In this document: one piece after another, positions 58,865 to 64,000 of the stretch
Layout: the number at the start of each line of letters is the position of its first letter
Position numbering within the stretch: position 1 is the stretch's first letter
Position numbers and translations under genes: made by a program
DNA from: Sequoia sempervirens
Taxonomy: Eukaryota > Streptophyta > Pinopsida > Cupressales > Cupressaceae
DNA length: 64,000 nt
Direction of reading: 5' to 3'
Assembly: GCA_007258455.2 (NCBI GenBank)
Contig: VDFB02262686.1
Location: forward strand, 1-64,000
The notes under the pieces: model-generated
Database searches by the model: none
Seen by the model: the letters and a program-made list of their open reading frames with translations, nothing else
Told to the model about the DNA's origin: nothing

Positions 58865-59340
58865 AATAAAAAAGGTGAAGTCTATTGAAGGATCGTGTGG
58901 GGATATAAGAGATGCCACACTCACCATTGCATCCACATGTCTATTGTCTTTTCATTGGATGTTATCAATGGTGAATGATTCAAACTTCTCTAACAGTTTC
59001 ATTGTGAGATCCTTGTATTTTGATAACCTTTCATGTTTAGTTTGATATGTCCCATTGATTTATTTGATAACTAATTATGAATCACCAAAGATATTGATAT
59101 GTTTAGCGTCCATTGTTAAAGCAACTCGTAAACATGTGATTAATGCCTCATACTGAATTGTGTTATTCCTACATAAGAAATTTAATCGATAGGACAATGG
59201 AATAGTTTATTTGTCAAGAAAAATTAATAGTACTCCAACATTGGAACTAGTTCTACACTTAGATCCATCGAAATACAATTTCCATGTTTTAACATCAGTA
59301 GTTAAGACACTATCATCGGGAAAGGAGTCATGATTAGGTA
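58865..59340 (-). pseudogene. D second RNase H (aRNH)
   Basis: KLYFDGSKCRTSSNVGVLL near 59280, then LSYRLNFLCRNNT, YEALITCLRVAL, FGDS*LVIK*INGTYQTK and VDAMVSVASLISP. Asp of YFDGS, Glu of YEAL and Asp of FGDS are kept, but TAA stops replace at least two Gln. Marks D as Tat lineage like E. Confidence 0.85.
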
Positions 59341-59865
59341 AAGCAAGAGGAGAAGGAGCATCAAATAAGTGATTGGTTAAGCCTTGTCCTTTGATTTCTT
59401 TTTGGGAAACAAATTTAAGCTCAAATTCAGTTCACAACATCACCCACTTAGCTAAGTGGTCGAAAATATCAATTTTGTTGAAAAGATGTTTAAGGGGATC
59501 AAATTTTGTCATGACTTGTATTTCAACATTTAGTAAATAATATTTTAACTTACTAGTAGTAAATACAAGAGCCAAACATTTTTTTTCAATTGGTGAATAT
59601 CAAGTTTCATAATCAATTAAGATTCAACTAATGTAATATACAAGATGTTCTTTTCCATTATCATCTTGCTAAGCCAACAATGCTACAAGAGCATGGGCTG
59701 ATGCAGCTACGTACAAGATAAATGGTTTGTTAGGCACAGTGGGTTGTAAAATAGGTGGAGTTGCAAGGTACTCCTTTAAACACTCAAAATCCCATTTATA
59801 ATCATTATCCCAATCAAAAGGCACACCTTGTTTGATGAGATACGTGAAAGGTAATATGTGATCGG
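59341..59865 (-). pseudogene. D native RNase H and connection
   Basis: Weak remnant in the expected place. The text around 59720-59690 corresponds to LYVAASAHALVALLA-like sequence without the catalytic Asp. Several stops. Confidence 0.6.
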
Positions 59866-60830
59866 CTAAAGATGCAACAAAATGATGAATAGCTTGAATT
59901 CAACTTCTAACATGTGCAATTGAGAAATGATCCTAGGAGGTGGCATGCTAATAATGGCATCTATTTTCTTTGTGTCCACCTCAATGCATCTGTGAGATAT
60001 GAAAAACCCCAAAATTTTACCACTATCTATGCCAAAGACACACTTTTTTGGATTTAATCTCATATTATATTTATGTATTCATTTGAAAATTTTATGAAGA
60101 ACATTTACATTGTCTTGTCTTCTTAAGGATTTAGCAAGGATTTCATCAACATAATCTTCCAAAATTTTGTGGATATAATTGTGAAAGATCAATGTCATTT
60201 CTCGATGATAAGTTGTACCAACGTTCTTTAAACCAAAGGGAATCACAACCCAACAAATCGTTCCCCAAATAGTTGTAAAAGTTGTTTTGTATTAATCTTG
60301 AGGATTAATAAGGATTTGATTATAACTAGAAAATCCATCCATGAATGACAACAAAGCATGTCTAGCAGTGGATTCCATGATCATGTCTATATTAGGAAGT
60401 GAAAAGTCATCTTTCAAAGAAGCTTTATTCAAGTCACAAAAATCCATACATATCCTAATCCAATTGTCAGGTATAGCAACTATGAAAATGTTTGAGATTC
60501 AAGGAGAATAGTCAATAAGTCGAATGAATCCTGCATCAAGGAGTTTTTCAAGCCCAACTTTAACATGCAAGGCTACATTAAGGTGCTTTTTTTTGTATCT
60601 TTTGGCAAATGGGTTTAGCATTTTCAGCAAGAATGATGTTGTGTGTCAAAATTTTTGGGTCAATTCCTGGGATATTAGAATATTTCCAAGCAAAAATTTT
60701 AGGAAAACAATGAAGTAAAGTTGTAGTGTCCTCTTGTTCTTCATCGTCAAGGAATTTCACAATTTTGATAACTTTTTCTTTATCATCAAGATCCATTGGA
60801 ACATCAATTGTATCTCTTAAAGGGAGTGCA
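59866..60830 (-). pseudogene. D reverse transcriptase
   Basis: Starts with LHCFPKIFAWKYSNIPGIDP near 60700, followed by a frameshift at a poly-A run near 60590. The middle is broken by stops. The active site EDYVDEILAKS is readable at about 60157-60131, with Glu (codon 60142-60144) where the second Asp of YVDD belongs. MRLNPKKCVFGIDSGKILGF and MPPPRIISQLHM close the domain. It is diverged from E RT but has the same block order. Confidence 0.88.
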
Positions 60831-61398
60831 TTAGATTTAGAAACTTTAGAATCATGTGGTTCTTTAGTGATATCATTTTCCTTTTGCTTGGTGACTATCA
60901 TAGCACAAGTAACTTTTTTCATGGGAGCAAAAGAGGATGTGTTATCATAAACTCCTAACATTTGTTTCAAAGTTACATCACTATCAACATATGTCCATGA
61001 TTGTGACTAATTCATATCAAGCAATTCAGGATGTTTGATTGTGAGTTTGTGTTTTGGTTGATATGTAATAGTGTTAATGTTGAAAGATGCTCATTGAGTA
61101 GGTTTTGTTGTATTAGAAAAAGAATATCCCAATCCAATTTTTGTCTCTTGTGTATTAGGTTCAATAGGAACATGTCATGTTTTCCACACCCTTTTCCAAT
61201 ATATCCTAATTCTTTTTCAAGTTCATAGCCTTTTCCATAAAGTCTTTCCATTTCTATTGGATTAGGCGGGGGTTGATAATCTATCTCATCAAAATTTGTT
61301 GTGTATGTTGCATTTTCTTCCAAAGTAGAGGAGATAGATGTTTGAGAGGATTGTTCAAAATTTTGAGTTGATGATGGTTGGTTATTCTTTTTTCTCAT
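60831..61398 (-). pseudogene. D linker with G-patch-like block
   Basis: GKGYELEKELGYIGKGCGKH near 61220 is the Gly-rich block between protease and RT. A frameshift follows, then IEPNTQETKIGLGYSFS in another frame. The remainder is Lys/Glu/Ser-rich with no motif. Confidence 0.65.
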
Positions 61399-62335
61399 AA
61401 TTATTTTGTGTGATTATGTATTCACCCATAAATGAAGGTGTGAATTCTAAGGATCCCCAATCATCATCAAATAATTTATATACCGATTTCACATCATTTT
61501 GTTCAATTTCAAGAGGATCTATATTGGATGTTGGAATTAATGTTTTCAAATGACTTGTAGCTCCTTTGTCAAGTGCAAAGAACTTTTAGGATTAGTGTCT
61601 ATTTCAACTTGATAAATGTGATTTTTATATATATATTTCATTATACGATGAAGGGTCAAAGGCATTACATTCATCTCATGAATCTATTGTCTACCTAAAA
61701 GAATATTATATGAAAGATCATAAGGCATGACATGAATAGGAGTTTACAAAGTAGCCACCCCAACTATAATAGGTAAAGTAATTATACCGAGTGGTTGCTT
61801 TGTTGAATTATCAAATCCTCAAATGGATACAAAATCAAGTATTATTTGTGGCTTGTCAACACACAATAAATCAATGAGATTCACACTACACACATTAAGG
61901 GCATAACCATTATCAATGAGGGTTCTTTTGATACCTATTCGATTGAATTGAGAAATTATCATAAAGGCTTCATGTTGTTTGCATAACTCTAAAGGAGGGA
62001 GCTCATGTTGATGGAAATTAATGTCTAGATTAACTTGATTCATTCCATGGATTAAAGCTACCACATCATTTGGAGTTGTACCAAGAGGAATTACAATTTG
62101 TTGTAAGGTTGTTCGAAGAATAGTGTGGTAATTTGGTGAATTTTGAAGTAAATCCCAAAGGGAAATCTTTGTAGGAGTATTCTTTAATTGTTCAACAAGA
62201 TCATACTCCTTTGTGTGTGGAAGGAAGCCAAGAGCACTAGGTGGATTAGGTAAAGGTAAAGAGGTTGGGGTTGGTTACAGTGGTTGCAGATCGTTTCAAG
62301 TATTATATGTATGAGCAACAGTAATATTATTGGAT
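61399..62335 (-). pseudogene. D aspartic protease
   Basis: Upstream shoulder ISLWDLLQNSPNYHTILRTT near 62160, then VNLDINFHQHELPPLELCKQ, and the active site IKRTLIDNGYALNVC with Asp at 61914-61912. Asp-Asn-Gly is a form also seen in Tat-type proteases. The C-terminal half (61819-61400) is degraded but shows the equivalent of YNILLG near 61710. Confidence 0.78.
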
Positions 62336-63002
62336 TGCTACAACATATCGGTTTTAGGTGGGTAAAGAGTGTACTCAGGTTTATTGGAAGGATGAAGTTT
62401 ATGTGAGGGTGGGTAAAGAATGAGTTGAGGTTTAATGACATTAACATCTTTAGTATTAGATTGCTCACAATAAACCTTAGTGGATGACTTGAGTGAGAGG
62501 AAGTCTTCAAGAGACTCATCTAACAAGTTCAAGTCAACATAACTAAAAGGTTTGAGGGGTAAGGTATTTTCAATTGGTTTAAGTTGTTTAGGAGAAGCAT
62601 CAGAGGTGTTAGCATTCATTATTATCCAGGTTGGTCACAACAAACCTTAGTGGATGACTTATGCAAGATGAAGTCCTGAAGGGCTTCATCGAACAGGTCA
62701 AAGTAATCACATGCAAAAGGTTTGAGGGACACATTATTGTTAATTGGTTTAGGTTTCTCATTGCAAGCTTTAGAGGATGAAGTGAGTGAGAGGAATTCCT
62801 AAAGAACTTCATCTAACTTGTCTACATCATCACTACTAAGAGGCTTGGATGAGATGTTTCTAAATTGAATAATTTGTTTGAAGGGTTGGTTTGATGTTTT
62901 GGTTTTTGTGTGTTTATGTGTTGATGAAGTTGATCTAAAAGAACTAGGAACTAATTCTGAAAAGGAAATTTGCAACAATCTAAGACTATCCATAAATTCC
63001 AT
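62336..63002 (-). pseudogene. D N-terminal protein with three repeats, in place of gag
   Basis: ATG at 63000-63002 begins MEFMDSLRLLQISFSEL. Three copies of a ~60-residue unit follow: DKLDEVL*EFLSLTSSSKAC, then FDLFDEALQDFILHKSSTKV and NLLDESLEDFLSLKSSTKVY, linked by Lys/Pro/Asn-rich text with LKPF. I see no capsid domain or zinc knuckle between primer site and protease. I do not know the function. D may have lost gag, or this acidic repeat protein replaced it. Confidence 0.55.
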
Positions 63003-63420
63003 GAAATAAAATGATGCTTATACAAAGTAAACAAAAGATAATTGAACTACGACATAAAAGAAACTATAGGAAACAAAAATGTACAAAGAAATAAACTAAA
63101 TTTTGTAAACACTGATTCAAAACTTGTGGTGGGACTGATTCACCCAAGGTGGCTAATGAGTCCCAGAGGAGGTATTTTTAGGGTTTTTTTGTTTTTTTTT
63201 ACTTTCTTGAATATTTTCTAATCTATACAATGGAGATAAAGACTGGAAAAAAAAAATGTTTACAATGATTTAATGAAATGAGATGCAATAATGAATTCTA
63301 GATTATTCTTTCACTAACCTAACTTTAAGAAGCGCTAGGATGCAAAAAAAATGCAAAAGGAAATGAAATTGAGGCCTAGAATGTGACTGCAAATGCAAAT
63401 CAAAATGAGGTGATGTTCAA
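63003..63420. other. 5' leader of D, no gene seen
   Basis: Contains GGGACTGATTCACCCAAGGTGGCTAATGAGTCCC-type palindrome at about 63132-63165 and poly-T/poly-A runs. Confidence 0.45.
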
Positions 63421-63435
63421 TATGCAGGTTCACCA
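63421..63435 (-). promoter_or_regulatory. Primer-binding site of D
   Basis: Minus strand TGGTGAACCTGCATA, three bases after the LTR end TTGTTCA. Same block as in A, B and C. Confidence 0.72.
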
Positions 63436-63438
63436 AAA

Positions 63439-64000
63439 TGAACAATAGATTTTTGGGCATGAGGTTTATAGGCTACTCTTTCACTCTTAGGATCTTTCAC
63501 CTAAAAGGAGAGAGATAAACCCCAACAAAATTTGTGGTTCACTCAAATTATGAAATGTATGATGTCATTAAATCTAGATGAGATGATCTAAATGCAACTA
63601 AACAATCTAATTGACTGATTATGAATGCAAAACCTAAGAAATATGCAATGTTTGAAAACATAATTTTTGCAAAAAGCTTAAAAGGATGAACAAAAATGCA
63701 AATTAAAGCAAACATAAGGTTTTTTTAGATGTGTGTACCTGGGAAACTAAAGAGGGCTAGAAAGCAATCTAGAAAACTATTTTTTTTTATTTTGAGCTAA
63801 CAAGGACTCATTCACCACCTTGTACGAATCAATCCCAGGTTAGGGTTTTTTTTCCTAGAAACTATTTTCTGCCAACTTGGTGTCTGGATCAACATTTCAC
63901 TTAGAAAGTTACCTCATGAGGGACTCATTCACCATGCATTGCAAATTAGTCCACCTTCAATTTTTTGTGATTTCAAATCTTTGTTTTGCACCTTGACACT
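63439..64000 (-). repeat. Inner part of the 5' LTR of D
   Basis: Matches 33292-33885 (for example AATTATGAAATGTATGATGT in both). Palindromes near 63805 and 63923. Continues beyond the window. Confidence 0.85.

Larger units (their letters stand above)
33292..64000 (-). mobile_element. Element D: Tat-type Ty3/gypsy element (>30.7 kb with insertions), cut by window edge
   Basis: Left LTR 33292-34916 and the start of the right LTR (63439 onward) are direct copies (for example AGGAGAGAGATAAACCCCA at about 33361 and 63498). On the minus strand the order is LTR, primer site, repeat-containing N-terminal protein, protease, G-patch-like block, RT, RNase H, second RNase H, integrase, antisense PMD gene, polypurine tract, LTR. 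Stops and frameshifts make every part inactive. E and solo LTR F are nested inside. The right end and target duplication are outside the window. Confidence 0.88.

Overview
The window looks like a piece of a large plant nuclear genome, very possibly a gymnosperm or another plant with a retrotransposon-bloated genome; the species call is inference. It is AT-rich, and I see no intact host gene, tRNA, rRNA or bacterial-type operon. Nearly every base can be assigned to LTR retrotransposons inserted into one another and then decayed by point mutation. The reading frames below are remnants. They were recognised by family motifs and by how they continue across stops, frameshifts and later insertions.

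Layout, using my labels. Z (1-7733) is an LTR element cut by the left edge, with a short internal region encoding an acidic, repeat-containing protein. It sits in the LTR of C. C is a gag-only Ty3/gypsy-like element whose LTR survives in three pieces (7734-7800, 13080-13398, 29021-29557) and whose gag lies at 30221-31830. K (7801-13074, minus strand) is a Ty1/copia element inserted in the C LTR. A (13399-29015, plus strand, target duplication GATGA) is inserted further along the same LTR, and B (18087-24846, plus strand, target duplication CTATC) is inserted inside A. C is broken at 31831 by H, an unassigned sequence that continues to 33291.

The right half is one huge minus-strand element, D (33292 to beyond 64000). 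It is a Ty3/gypsy element of Tat type with protease, RT, two RNase H domains and integrase. D contains E (38552-56321, minus strand, target duplication ATAAG), another Tat-type element inserted in the C-terminus of D's integrase, and a probable solo LTR, F (57580-58859). Removing E restores an open frame through the D integrase; removing B restores the frame of A. These two joins are the strongest evidence for the nesting order.

How the parts relate. A, B, C and D share a primer-binding-site block (TGGYGAACC) and palindromic motifs in their LTRs, and A and D share LTR layout. Yet A and C carry only gag and a protease-like region, B less, while D carries the enzymes. A likely reading is a family of non-autonomous gag elements driven by D-like autonomous ones. 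Both D and E carry, between integrase and 3' LTR and on the opposite strand, remnants of a plant mobile domain (PMD) gene; the copy in D appears to keep introns.

Points for a second look: LTR hairpins whose two arms differ in a compensating way between families; inverted arrays of a ~20-nt repeat at both ends of E; the antisense PMD genes; a shared YVDE (not YVDD) in the RTs of D and E; and a decay pattern (mostly TAG stops, catalytic Glu to Lys in both integrases) that fits loss of methylated cytosines.
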